64,000 nucleotides of DNA from Nitrospirota bacterium (GTDB lineage Bacteria; Nitrospirota; Thermodesulfovibrionia; Thermodesulfovibrionales; Dissulfurispiraceae). Positions 1 to 8,244 of the stretch are shown here, one piece after another. Position numbers and translations under genes: made by a program. The notes under the pieces were generated by a model. It was not told the DNA's origin. It worked only from the letters and a program-made list of their open reading frames with translations, and ran no database searches. How positions within the stretch are numbered: position 1 is the stretch's first letter; every line of letters begins with the position of its first letter. Location of the stretch: the NCBI GenBank assembly GCA_023476565.1, contig JAMCVZ010000053.1:1-64000 (forward strand), read 5' to 3'.

Positions 1-206
1 TCAAAGAGGCCGAAGCAAAAAAGAACATTTTGTAAGGGGATAGGGGCACTCAATCCTTTGAGGCGCAAAGGAAGTGGTGCGCCCATTTTTCGTCTCTTCC
101 TCTTATCGCTCATTTCATCTTTTCCGGGGTATTCCTTTTTCCTGCACACGTAGAGACCTTTTGTTAATTTCGTACAAGACAAGCAAGTGCTATGCCGAAC
201 AGTGTT
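1..206. other. Left-edge stretch without a recognised gene
   Basis: No recognised gene lies here. On the minus strand an open frame starts with ATG at 111-113, begins MSDKRKRRKMGAPLPLRLKG, and stays open to the window edge. It has only a weak purine-rich upstream stretch and no family I recognise. A livF gene would be expected after livG, but nothing here resembles the start of an ABC ATPase. Confidence 0.3.
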
Positions 207-254
207 GGGACAGTCCCTATTCTACGACTTCGTCCGTAAATAGGGACTGTCCCC
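207..254 (+). repeat. GGGACAGTCCC-ended palindromic repeat, copy 1 (short form)
   Basis: The ends are inverted copies of GGGACAGTCCCTATT, and each end is itself nearly palindromic. The centre is TCTACGACTTCGTCCGTAA. It lies immediately after the livG stop codon. The same unit recurs at 5774, 7879, 21312, 22291 and 40093 in the same orientation. The right end here reads GGGACTGTCCCC, one base different from the other copies. Confidence 0.9.
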
Positions 255-258
255 TTAC

Positions 259-1026
259 TCAGTGCGCCGTTTCCCTTCCCAGGTACGCTTCTATTACCAG
301 GGGATCGTTCCTGACCTCTTCAGGAAGGCCCTCCGCGATCCTGACCCCGTGGTCCAGGACAATGATCCACTCCGATATTCCCATGACCAGATTCATATCG
401 TGTTCGATCAGCATCACCGTCTTGCCCAAACCCTTTATCTTTTTTATCAACTCCATTACTTCCAGGGTCTCCACGGGATTCATCCCGGCGGTCGGCTCGT
501 CGAGGAGCACGATCTTCGGCTCGGTTGCCAGGGCCCTGGCTATCTCAAGCCTCCTCTGGCTGCCGTACGGGAGGCTGCCCGAAAGCGTGCCGGCATAATC
601 CTCGAGCCCCAGGAGCTCAAGGTACTCAAATACCTTTTCCCTGATGACCTGCTCCTTGTTCCTGAAATTACCGCTGCGCAGGATCGCGCTCATCAGACCG
701 TACTTCATCCGTGCATGCTGTGCAACCATGACGTTTTCCAAAACGGTCATCTCCGAAAACAGCCTGATATTCTGAAATGTCCGCGCAAGGCCCAGTTCAG
801 AAACCTCGTGAGGCGGAAGTTTTGATATCTCGCGGTCCATAAAATGAATGCTGCCCCCGGTGGGTTTTGTCATGCCCGTAAGACAGTTGAACAGGGTGGT
901 TTTCCCAGCGCCGTTAGGACCGATTATACTGATTATCGCCCCCTCCTGCGCCTTAAAGCTCACCGCCTCGATAGCCTTTATGCCCCCGAAATGTTTTGTC
1001 AGCTCCCTGACCTCCAAGATATACAC
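259..1026 (-). CDS. livG: Branched-chain amino acid ABC transporter ATP-binding protein LivG
   Basis: This is a cytoplasmic ATPase that powers branched-chain amino acid (or related amide/urea) uptake with LivH and LivM. It has the Walker A motif GPNGAGKTT near residue 36, the signature LPYGSQRRLEIARALA near 150-165, and Walker B IVLLDEPTAGMNP followed by the switch His in LIEHDMNLVM. The 255 aa length is normal for LivG. The start is GTG with GGAGG five bases upstream. It is the last gene of livH-livM-livG; LivF and the periplasmic binding protein are not in the window. A palindromic repeat follows the stop. Confidence 0.95.
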   Translation of the reverse strand: MYILEVRELTKHFGGIKAIEAVSFKAQEGAIISIIGPNGAGKTTLFNCLTGMTKPTGGSIHFMDREISKLPPHEVSELGLARTFQNIRLFSEMTVLENVMVAQHARMKYGLMSAILRSGNFRNKEQVIREKVFEYLELLGLEDYAGTLSGSLPYGSQRRLEIARALATEPKIVLLDEPTAGMNPVETLEVMELIKKIKGLGKTVMLIEHDMNLVMGISEWIIVLDHGVRIAEGLPEEVRNDPLVIEAYLGRETAH

Positions 1027-1084
1027 AGTCCCCTCCGGGTAAATTCAAAAGGCAAAAAATAAAAATGTAAAATTGCGGAATCCC

Positions 1085-2302
1085 TTAATTTTGCTTTCTA
1101 CTCTTTAATATTTTATTTCTGCTTAATAATCCCTGCGGTCTGAATATCATGAGCAGGACAAGACCGATTCCCAGGATCAACATCCTGTATGACTGGACCT
1201 CCCTCAACGCCTCGGGCAGCACCACGAGGATAACTGCGCCGGCTGCAGCCCCGTAAATATTCCCGAGCCCCCCGAGTATGACCATGCTCAGGATCAGGAC
1301 CGATTCCATGAAGGTGAAACTCTCAGGGGATACAAAGCGCATCTTTGCAGCGAAAAGTATTCCCGCTATTCCGGCCCAGAAGGTACCGAAGGCAAAGGCG
1401 TACAACTTGTACCGTGTAGTGTTTATGCCCATGGAGGAGGCCGCTATCTCGTTCTCTTTTATCGCCAGCCACGCCCTTCCTATCCTTGATGCCTCGACCC
1501 GCTTCATCACCGGTACGGCTACCAGTACGATCAAAAGGACGAGATAGTAATAATATTTCAGGCTTCCCAGAGAGACCCCGAACAGGAACGGAGGCGTAAT
1601 TCCCGATATCCCGTTCGGGCCGTTCGTAAAGCTATCCCAGTTGTTCAACACAATGCGGAGGATCTCCCCAAAACCGAGCGTCACAATGGCAAGGTAATCG
1701 CCTTTCAACCGCAAGGCCGGGAAAGCGAGCAGCAGGCCGCTTAATGCGGCTGCCCCGGCAGACAGCGGCAGGGACGGCCAGAAGCCGAGGCCCAGCTTCG
1801 TATTGAGAAGCGCGTAGGTATATGCTCCAATTGCATAGAACGCCGCAAACCCCAGGTTAAGGAGCCCTGTGAATCCTACTATGACGTTAAGCCCGAGGGC
1901 GAGGAGCACATAAATGCCCGACATGACCAGCACGTCCATATAATAGTCCCGCAAGGTAAAGGGAAGGACGAGAAGAATGATGAATAAGAGCGGAAGGGCA
2001 GAAGAGCGGCCGAAGCGGCTCTCAGCGAAGACTCGCAGCGGGAAGCGCGGAAGGGATTTTAGTGCGGCAGTGCGGAAGCCTGCGCTCCAGGGCTTTCGCG
2101 CTAATTGAAGGGCCGGCAGTCCGGCAACAATGATTATAAACAATGTCAGCGCAGGCATTATACCCTTAAACGGCAGAAATAACAGGGCTGCCCATGCTGC
2201 AATAAGTACCGGGCGGGAGCTTGCCGATTGTTTTATGGATCCGCCTATCCCCCGGGGCCTGCTCCTGAGCTCGTGCACAGGCTCCTGAACCCCACCCTTC
2301 AA
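1085..2302 (-). CDS. livM: Branched-chain amino acid ABC transporter permease LivM
   Basis: Inner-membrane permease that pairs with LivH to form the translocation channel. The core motif GLNVIVGFTGLLNLGFAAFY and the later GPNGISGI and LGGLGNIYGA segments are typical of LivM. At 405 aa it is full length, with an extended hydrophobic N-terminus of two extra membrane segments before the conserved core, as in E. coli LivM. The start is TTG with GGAGG seven bases upstream, and it overlaps the livH stop by four bases (TTGA), indicating translational coupling. The gap to livG is about 58 bp and holds an AT-rich imperfect inverted repeat. Confidence 0.93.
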   Translation of the reverse strand: MKGGVQEPVHELRSRPRGIGGSIKQSASSRPVLIAAWAALLFLPFKGIMPALTLFIIIVAGLPALQLARKPWSAGFRTAALKSLPRFPLRVFAESRFGRSSALPLLFIILLVLPFTLRDYYMDVLVMSGIYVLLALGLNVIVGFTGLLNLGFAAFYAIGAYTYALLNTKLGLGFWPSLPLSAGAAALSGLLLAFPALRLKGDYLAIVTLGFGEILRIVLNNWDSFTNGPNGISGITPPFLFGVSLGSLKYYYYLVLLIVLVAVPVMKRVEASRIGRAWLAIKENEIAASSMGINTTRYKLYAFAFGTFWAGIAGILFAAKMRFVSPESFTFMESVLILSMVILGGLGNIYGAAAGAVILVVLPEALREVQSYRMLILGIGLVLLMIFRPQGLLSRNKILKSRKQN

Positions 2303-3198
2303 ACCTTTTCCTCCGTATGCCTTCCCAGGATGCCGGATGGCCGTATAAGCAGGATAATCAGGAGCATGACAAATGCGTAGACATCCTTGTATTCGCTCGA
2401 GATATACGCCGCGCCGAGGCTTTCAATCAGCCCAAGGAGTATTCCCCCCAGCATTGCGCCGGGTATGCTCCCGATACCGCCGAGGACAGCAGCCGTGAAT
2501 GCTTTAATTCCTGCTACATAGCCTATGAAGTAATTTACAATGCCGTAATAGGAGGCGACCATTATTCCAGCCACCGCTGCAAGCCCCGCCCCTATGACAA
2601 AGGTCAGCGATATGATACCGTCCACGTTGATTCCGACAAGGGCGGCCATGGTCTTGTCCTGCGCAGTAGCCCTCATTGCCTTGCCCATGCGCGTTTTCCG
2701 GAACAAATGCAGGGCCAGCATCAGCAGGGCCGAGGTCGCGATTATCATCACCTGCAGATAGGTCATTTCAACGTTCAGGAAATGCACATGTGCTTCGCCG
2801 TACCTGTAGGGGAAGACCTTATCCGTGGCCCCCTGCGTAAGCATCACATAGTTCTGGAGGAAAATGGAGACCCCGATGGCGCTTATGAGGGGACTCAATC
2901 TCGGCGCATTGCGTAAAGGCTTGTACGCCACTTTTTCCATGGTGAACCCGTAGGCCGAGCAGAAAAAAACCGTAATAAGAACGGTCAATATCAGCGCAAG
3001 GGGAAAGTTTGCCGCTGTCAAACCCATGGCGGTAAAAATGCCGAGAAAGATAATGCCGAGATAAGCGCCGAGCATGTAAATCTCGCCGTGGGCAAAATTT
3101 ATAAGCTCAAGAATCCCGTATACCATGGTATATCCCAGTGCTATGATGGCGTAAACACTGCCAAGGGTAAGACCGTTTATCAGTTGCTGAAGCAGCAT
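2299..3198 (-). CDS. livH: Branched-chain amino acid ABC transporter permease LivH
   Basis: Inner-membrane permease of the Liv transporter, first gene of livH-livM-livG in this window. Family signatures are NGLTLGSVYAIIALGYTMVY at the N-terminus, INFAHGEIYMLGAY, and the C-terminal AAVLGGIGSIPGAMLGG. About eight hydrophobic segments can be seen. The chosen ATG (3198) gives 299 aa; an in-frame TTG at 3216 is possible, and neither has a clear Shine-Dalgarno. The binding protein gene is not upstream: the next gene on the same strand is an M48 protease, so the solute-binding component lies elsewhere. Confidence 0.92.
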   Translation of the reverse strand: MLLQQLINGLTLGSVYAIIALGYTMVYGILELINFAHGEIYMLGAYLGIIFLGIFTAMGLTAANFPLALILTVLITVFFCSAYGFTMEKVAYKPLRNAPRLSPLISAIGVSIFLQNYVMLTQGATDKVFPYRYGEAHVHFLNVEMTYLQVMIIATSALLMLALHLFRKTRMGKAMRATAQDKTMAALVGINVDGIISLTFVIGAGLAAVAGIMVASYYGIVNYFIGYVAGIKAFTAAVLGGIGSIPGAMLGGILLGLIESLGAAYISSEYKDVYAFVMLLIILLIRPSGILGRHTEEKV

Positions 3199-3232
3199 GG
3201 CATGAAAGTTTAGCAAAAATGCCGGTATATTG

Positions 3233-4759
3233 TCATTCTGACCTCCTCTTCTGATTACCTTCCAGTATATATCTCAAAAAAAGCGCCCGTGAAGCGGCAT
3301 ATCTTCCCATCTCGTTATCAGGAGCTACCTTAAGCTGTCTTATGTATTCGTTGTATGCTGAATAGGCATCATGCATCTGCTCATAAGACATCCCCAGCAC
3401 AGCGTGTATCTCGGGGTGCTGCGGCTGCGCTTCCGCGAACGGCTTCAAATACCGGACTGCCTGACTGTAGTCCCCTGTCTTGAAATAACTCATACCCAGG
3501 AAATAATGAGAGAGCACATCCTGCGGAAAAAGCGTGAGGCTGTGCTTCAGGATCCTTATGCTTTCGTTATAGTCCCCTCTCGAATACCGGACAGCTCCCA
3601 ATCCCCGCAATGAAGGCTCATAGGCGCCATCGAGGTTGAGCGCACGGTTAAAGTTACTTTCAGCCCCGGAGTAGTCCTTCTTCTTCAGCAGTATAAAGCC
3701 TTTCAGGGCATAAAAGGGGGGCTGGTCCTGGTTCACGCTTATGGCCTTGGATACGAGGGAGTCGGCCTCTTCGAGATTGTTCTTTTGAAACGCCTGCGCC
3801 GCTTTATCAAAATAACCGGAATAGACCTCGTTGACCTTCTTCAGCCCTGCAATCATGTCCTGGAACCGTTCTCTGTACTTCCCGTCACCCGACACCGGAG
3901 CGGGCGGTGTATTTCTGATTATATGCTCAATCTCCCCGATCCTCACCGATGTCCTGGGATGGGTCGAAAGCAAATCCTCAAAAAGACTCTTTTCATGCGG
4001 GTCCTTGCCCAGCGATTTAAGATATTCCTGCGAGACCCGTTCAAGGTTCCTGTGAGCGCTGACGGCATTCCACGGATCGTACCCGAGCCTTGTCATATAG
4101 AGAACCCCAAGCCTGTCCGCTTCAAGCTCATGGGTCCTGCTGTATTTCAGGAGCACAAGGCTGCCCCCGATTGAACCGAGATTGAGCGCCGCGTCTGAAT
4201 AACTTTTACCGCCGAGGCCGACACCAAGACCTGCCAATCCCACCTGCATCAGCATGGACGAAGTCATCTGCTCAGCAGAATGCCGCGCTGATACATGCCC
4301 CATCTCATGTCCCATAACAAAGGCGAATTCGGCCTCGCTGTCAAGCGCTGCAAGCAATCCCCGCGTGATGACGACATAGCCGGGTATTGCCCATGCATTG
4401 GGAGTCGAGCTGTTCTGGATCGCGAAAGACACGGGAAGGTTGGGCCTGTGGGACACGCCGTGTATCCTGAAAATGATATCTCTTAAATAAGACCTCAGCC
4501 TCTCGTCCCTATACTCACCGCCGCCGCCCTCCGCGCCCCAGAGGGCATTAGGATAAAGCTCCTTCCCCAGCGCCACTTCCTGCGCCTCGGATACGAGCAT
4601 TAACTCCCTCTGCCCGGTTACCGGGTTTATGGCGCAACCCGAAAGCAGCAACGAGTAACAAGCAACGAGCAAACCTGAAAACAGCGACAAGCAACGAGTT
4701 AAAAGTAACGGGTTAAAAACAAAATATTTATTGCGAAAAAAGGAGCTCTTGTCTTTCAT
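3233..4759 (-). CDS. M48-family metalloprotease lipoprotein with TPR repeats (BepA-like)
   Basis: Predicted periplasmic, lipid-anchored zinc protease of outer-membrane quality control. A lipobox LLSGC lies near residue 42. The zinc motif HEMGH is near 151-155 and the third ligand is in HELEADRLG. TPR-like helices follow from about 320 to 490, as in E. coli BepA/YfgC. The ATG at 4759 (MKDKSSFF) with AGG upstream is preferred; an upstream GTG at 4789 would overlap nagA. The hydrophobic core of the signal peptide (NPLLLTRCLSLFSGLL) is encoded by a repeat element also found in nagA and in the lipid kinase gene at 16.5 kb, read there on the opposite strand. Confidence 0.88.
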   Translation of the reverse strand: MKDKSSFFRNKYFVFNPLLLTRCLSLFSGLLVACYSLLLSGCAINPVTGQRELMLVSEAQEVALGKELYPNALWGAEGGGGEYRDERLRSYLRDIIFRIHGVSHRPNLPVSFAIQNSSTPNAWAIPGYVVITRGLLAALDSEAEFAFVMGHEMGHVSARHSAEQMTSSMLMQVGLAGLGVGLGGKSYSDAALNLGSIGGSLVLLKYSRTHELEADRLGVLYMTRLGYDPWNAVSAHRNLERVSQEYLKSLGKDPHEKSLFEDLLSTHPRTSVRIGEIEHIIRNTPPAPVSGDGKYRERFQDMIAGLKKVNEVYSGYFDKAAQAFQKNNLEEADSLVSKAISVNQDQPPFYALKGFILLKKKDYSGAESNFNRALNLDGAYEPSLRGLGAVRYSRGDYNESIRILKHSLTLFPQDVLSHYFLGMSYFKTGDYSQAVRYLKPFAEAQPQHPEIHAVLGMSYEQMHDAYSAYNEYIRQLKVAPDNEMGRYAASRALFLRYILEGNQKRRSE

Positions 4760-4800
4760 ATTTTTACCTGTCATGTTTTTACTTGTCACTCGTTACTGCT
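4644..4800. repeat. GTAACGAG-word inverted repeat, copy spanning the M48 gene start and nagA end
   Basis: On the plus strand the left arm is tandem variants of the word, including AACGAGTAACAAGCAACGAG and GACAAGCAACGAGTTAAAAG. The right arm at 4781-4798 carries ACTCGTTACTG. It encodes the signal peptide of the M48 protease and the last residues of the NagA-like protein. The stretch GACAAGC.ACGAGTTA..AGTAACGGGTTAAAA closely matches the copy at 16524-16618. Confidence 0.75.
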
Positions 4801-5717
4801 TCCATGTATCTTTCAGGATTCTCCGTAATGCACTTCATTACAACATCCCTGTCAAACCCCGCCTCAATGAGCATTACAGAGGCTTCGGAGACCGTCATGC
4901 TGCCTCCCAGGAGACTTCCGTGGATATCGGTTACGCCCTGTCCCTTTGTAAACGGCGTTGTTTCCTTCACGGTATCGGAAATGATAATAATGCGTTCAGC
5001 CTTCTTTGTTTCGAAGATCAGCTCAAGCGTTTTGGGATGCAGGTGATGGGGATCCGCAATAACTTCGATATAGATATCCTTGTTCATAAGCCCGAAGCCC
5101 GCTATGCCGGGCTCCCTGTGGTGGAAACCGCGCATCGCGTTGAAGATATGCGTTATGCCTTTTGCACCTGCATGAAAGCCGGCTTCTGCTTCGGCGTGCG
5201 TTGCGTCCGAATGCCCCATACTGGCGATGATGCCCCTATCGGTTATCTTCCTGATAAGCCCCGGAGCCCCGTTCAGCTCAGGCGCGATGGTGATTATCTT
5301 CACCATATCTTCAAAACCTTCTATAAGCTCTTTCAAGTGGTATTCAGTGGGCTCAAGAAATGTCATCGAGTTCAGGGCGCCGCATTTCGAGAAATTCAGG
5401 AAAGGGCCCTCGAGGTGAACGCCGGCTATAAGTGACGAGTGACGAGTAACGAGTAACGAGTTTTCGGATTCTTTCTTATTCTTTAACTCGTTACTTGTAA
5501 CTTGTAACTTGTTACTGTCTTTCTGGCGTTCCATCGCCTCCCTGACCACTGCCATATTTTCACGCATTACTTTAATGGCAGCAGGATATATGGTGGGGAT
5601 TATTTCCGAAACGCCCTGAGAGCCGTGTATTTCGGCAATCCTGAGTATATGCACGGCATCTGTAGTCCGCGTATCATAGCCGGCAATGCCGTGGGTATGG
5701 ATGTCGATCACCCTCAT
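4779..5717 (-). CDS. nagA: N-acetylglucosamine-6-phosphate deacetylase (NagA-like, short form)
   Basis: Amidohydrolase-family TIM barrel expected to deacetylate GlcNAc-6-phosphate in amino sugar and cell-wall recycling. Motifs are IDIHTHG at the N-terminus, GVHLEGPFLN near 99-108, GHSDATHAEAEAG, THIFNAM and the catalytic-Asp region IIISDTVKE. At 312 aa it is shorter than the usual 380 or so: it begins directly at the barrel HTHG strand and lacks most of the small beta domain. Residues about 66-96 are an insertion (DSNKLQVTSNELKNKK and following) encoded by a repeat element lying between a helix and the HLEGPF strand. Activity is therefore less certain than the family assignment. Neighbouring AmpG and NagZ support a recycling role. 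Confidence 0.85.
   Translation of the reverse strand: MRVIDIHTHGIAGYDTRTTDAVHILRIAEIHGSQGVSEIIPTIYPAAIKVMRENMAVVREAMERQKDSNKLQVTSNELKNKKESENSLLVTRHSSLIAGVHLEGPFLNFSKCGALNSMTFLEPTEYHLKELIEGFEDMVKIITIAPELNGAPGLIRKITDRGIIASMGHSDATHAEAEAGFHAGAKGITHIFNAMRGFHHREPGIAGFGLMNKDIYIEVIADPHHLHPKTLELIFETKKAERIIIISDTVKETTPFTKGQGVTDIHGSLLGGSMTVSEASVMLIEAGFDRDVVMKCITENPERYMEAVTSDK
5431..5518. repeat. GTAACGAG-word inverted repeat inserted in frame in nagA
   Basis: The left arm is four tandem heptamers of the GTGACGA/GTAACGA type, the spacer is about 26 bp, and the right arm is the inverted heptamer series CTCGTTACTTGTAACTTG. The whole 88 bp is read through in the nagA frame. The encoded peptide closely resembles the one produced by the copy at 16524-16618. 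Confidence 0.85.
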
Positions 5718-5773
5718 GGATGTATGATAACACAGAGAATAAGCGTGAAAAAACGCCTCATATCGTGCGTGCA

Positions 5774-5822
5774 GGGAACAGTCCCTATTCTACGACTCCG
5801 TCCGTAAATAGGGACAGTCCCC
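5774..5822 (+). repeat. GGGACAGTCCC-ended palindromic repeat, copy 2 (short form)
   Basis: Short form of the family, with centre CTACGACTCCGTCCGTAAAT. It lies between the divergent starts of nagA and the DUF1460 gene. It keeps an open frame upstream of the DUF1460 start, so an automatic caller may extend that gene through it. Confidence 0.9.
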
Positions 5823-5872
5823 TGGGTTATGCTCAATTTGCCATAGCCGGCTCTAAAAGGGTATCGTATTTT

Positions 5873-6601
5873 ATGGAGCGCGAGACGATCATTTTAGGCG
5901 GATGGACTGAAGATAAGCTGGATCATATCCTCCGCGAAGCGTCCGAAATCCGGGAAGCAGGCGAGCGGATAGACTTTATTTCAAAGCATTTTCTGGGCAT
6001 TGATTACAAGGAATCAACGCTTACCGGCGCTATAAACAGGCGGGAAGAGCTTGTCATGAACCTTGGGGGAATCGATTGCTTTACCTTCATCGATTATGTT
6101 GAGGCCATGCGGCTGTCAGCGTCATTTCCCGAATTCAAAGAGATTTTAAAAAAGGTGCGGTATCGATCAGGAGAGGTCGTCTTTACGAACAGGAATCATT
6201 TCTTTACCGATTGGGCTGAATTCAATTCAGGCTTTGTGCGTGACGTTACCGGACAGCTCGGCGGGCGAAAAGCGGCAACAGCGCACAAGGAACTGAACAA
6301 AAAAGAGGATGGGACATGCTACCTTGAGGGAATCCGGTCCAGGCAGAGGGAGATCGGATATATCCCTTCCGATGCGATTGACAGGTCGGTTGCAGATAAA
6401 ATCAAGACCGGAGATTATATCGGGATTTATTCAATGGCACAGGGCCTTGATGTCTCCCACGCAGGAATTTTCATAAGACATGGTGAAGAAACCTGTCTCA
6501 GGCATGCCTCGTCAGCAAAAGAGCACAGGAAAGTCATCGATCAGGATTTTAAGAGTTACATAGCCGGCAAGCCGGGGATCATCGTATTAAGGCCGGAATA
6601 A
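5873..6601 (+). CDS. DUF1460 N-acetylmuramoyl-L-alanine amidase-like protein
   Basis: Member of the DUF1460 family, papain/NlpC-like proteins thought to act on peptidoglycan fragments. The signature GGIDCFTFIDYVEAM holds the presumed nucleophile Cys. The later DVSHAGIFI segment holds the presumed His, and the protein ends in IIVLRPE. The ATG at 5873 gives 242 aa; the frame extends upstream to 5720, but that extension is encoded by a palindromic repeat. No signal peptide is evident from this start. It converges on ampG with an 8 bp gap. Proximity to AmpG, NagZ and NagA suggests work on muropeptides. Confidence 0.75.
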   Translation: MERETIILGGWTEDKLDHILREASEIREAGERIDFISKHFLGIDYKESTLTGAINRREELVMNLGGIDCFTFIDYVEAMRLSASFPEFKEILKKVRYRSGEVVFTNRNHFFTDWAEFNSGFVRDVTGQLGGRKAATAHKELNKKEDGTCYLEGIRSRQREIGYIPSDAIDRSVADKIKTGDYIGIYSMAQGLDVSHAGIFIRHGEETCLRHASSAKEHRKVIDQDFKSYIAGKPGIIVLRPE

Positions 6602-6609
6602 AGCAGCTC

Positions 6610-7860
6610 TTAACCGGTGCTGTTTTTCAAAGCAGTGATCTCGCTTCTCAGCCGCCAGAGCATCCACAGCCCGGGCAGCGCAGAGAGGGCAGCTACGATG
6701 AAGAAGTCGGCCCAGCCAAGATAATTGACAATGTACCCTGATGTAGGCGCAATAAAGATGCGCCCCAAAGCGGCAATTGACGACAAGAGCGCATACTGGG
6801 TAGCGCTGTAGCGGTGATTGCACAATGCCATAAGCAGCGAGACAAAAGCAGCGGTCCCCATGCCGCCGCACAGGTTTTCGAAGGCGACCGCAAAAATCAT
6901 CATCGGATAACTTTTGCCTGCCCATGCGAGAACCATAAATGACAGGATAGATCCCGCTTGCAGTATCCCGAATAACAGAAGCGACTTGAACAGACCGAAG
7001 CGCACCATAAGCGTGCCCCCGAACAGCGCGCCCACAATCAGGGAAATGAGCCCGAGACCTTTATTGATGGCGCCGACATCGGTAGGCGTGAACCCTAACC
7101 CCCTGATCAGAAACGCCGTAGTCATAGTCCCGGCATAAGCATCTCCCAGTTTATAAAGCATGATTAAAAGCATAATGGCAACCGCACCGCGCCGGGAAAA
7201 GAAATCCCGTAAAGGGCCCCATACAGCCTCCTGCAGACTCCCGGGGTGAGCTATGTCATCCTCAGGCTCCGGCCCCCACAACGTAGTGATAACCCCTACT
7301 GCCATTAAAGCGGCCATGAACAGATAGGTGTTATGCCAGCCTATACGGTCGGACAGGATCATCGCAACAGCGCCCGATACAAGCATCGCAATGCGATAGC
7401 CCATAACGAATACGGCGGAGCCCACACCGCGCTCTTTCTCGTGCAGCACATCGGTACGGTACGCATCGACCACAATATCCTGGGATGCGGAAGCAAAGGC
7501 AACTATCAAAGCAAGGGTGCCGAGGAGCAACGGTGCGCTGTTCGGTGAGCTGAACGCCATAGCCGCTATACCGGCCATCAGGCCGAACTGGGTGAGCACT
7601 ATCCAGCCGCGCCGCCTTCCGAGCCAGGGCGGCACAAAACGGTCCATAAGCGGAGACCAGAGGAATTTCAGGGTATAGGGAAGCCCGACAAGCGCAAAAA
7701 CGCCGATAGTGCGCAAATCCACCCCTGCCACGGCCATCCATGCCTGGAGAGTGCCGCTGGTCAGCGCCAACGGCAGCCCCGAGGCAAAGCCAAGCAGCAT
7801 AATTGCGGAAATGCGGCGGCTGCGGAATACTTGAATATAAGGAGCGATATCAACGCGCAT
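6610..7860 (-). CDS. ampG: AmpG-type muropeptide MFS permease
   Basis: Major facilitator that imports GlcNAc-anhydromuropeptides into the cytoplasm for recycling. The N-terminal GFASGLPLALTSGTLQAWM, followed by LPYTLKFLWSPLMDRF and LGRRRGW, is diagnostic of AmpG. The 416 aa comprise about 12 membrane segments. The ATG has AAAGGA six bases upstream. It is followed downstream by the convergent DUF1460 gene. NagZ lies upstream on the same strand, separated by an 80-codon gene and a composite repeat, so the import and hydrolysis steps are clustered. Confidence 0.93.
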   Translation of the reverse strand: MRVDIAPYIQVFRSRRISAIMLLGFASGLPLALTSGTLQAWMAVAGVDLRTIGVFALVGLPYTLKFLWSPLMDRFVPPWLGRRRGWIVLTQFGLMAGIAAMAFSSPNSAPLLLGTLALIVAFASASQDIVVDAYRTDVLHEKERGVGSAVFVMGYRIAMLVSGAVAMILSDRIGWHNTYLFMAALMAVGVITTLWGPEPEDDIAHPGSLQEAVWGPLRDFFSRRGAVAIMLLIMLYKLGDAYAGTMTTAFLIRGLGFTPTDVGAINKGLGLISLIVGALFGGTLMVRFGLFKSLLLFGILQAGSILSFMVLAWAGKSYPMMIFAVAFENLCGGMGTAAFVSLLMALCNHRYSATQYALLSSIAALGRIFIAPTSGYIVNYLGWADFFIVAALSALPGLWMLWRLRSEITALKNSTG

Positions 7861-7878
7861 AATATCCTTTTACGTGCA

Positions 7879-7979
7879 GGGGACAGTCCCTATTCTACGA
7901 CTCCGTCCGTAAATAGGGACAGTCCCCTCGACTCCGTCCGTGGTAAACCACCTACTGTTGGTAAATAGGGACAGTCCCC
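7879..7979 (+). repeat. GGGACAGTCCC-ended palindromic repeat, copy 3 (composite)
   Basis: A short form (7879-7927) is joined directly to a second centre plus right end containing the extra hairpin GTGGTAAACCACC, giving three end sequences in one block. It looks like a partial tandem duplication between a short and a long form. It separates ampG from the 80-codon gene. Confidence 0.88.
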
Positions 7980-7987
7980 TTGGTTCT

Positions 7988-8230
7988 TCAGGTCTTATGC
8001 TCTACGAAGAGCGCCTTTAAAACTATTTCTATTTGCTGGTAGGTCATCCAGTTCTTATCCAGGAAAATCTTTCCTATAACTCTATGGGGATTATTGATCA
8101 GGTCATCATCCACCTGCTCGGCCAGGGCCTCTTTCAATTGACCGGGAGTAATAAAACCGTAGTCGGCCGCAATTTTACCGAAACGGCTGCAACGCCTTTT
8201 CACATGCTCTTTGTTCGTATTCTTCTCCAC
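7988..8230 (-). CDS. Small conserved-looking cytoplasmic protein, function unknown
   Basis: An 80-residue protein without signal peptide or membrane segment. Residues about 17-70 (FGKIAADYGFITPGQLKEAL and following) resemble one half of the MshEN/GspE N-terminal fold found in type II secretion and type IV pilus ATPases and in some c-di-GMP binders, but the match is by eye and weak. It starts with GTG preceded by GAGGAGG at good spacing. It follows nagZ with a 14 bp gap and is probably cotranscribed with it. Confidence 0.7.
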   Translation of the reverse strand: MEKNTNKEHVKRRCSRFGKIAADYGFITPGQLKEALAEQVDDDLINNPHRVIGKIFLDKNWMTYQQIEIVLKALFVEHKT

Positions 8231-8244
8231 AGTATACCTCCTCC

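Noticed and set aside
5720-5872. N-terminal extension of the DUF1460 protein
   Set aside because: The extension is the translation of a palindromic repeat that gives the same SPYSTT-type peptide at other copies; family similarity begins after ATG 5873.
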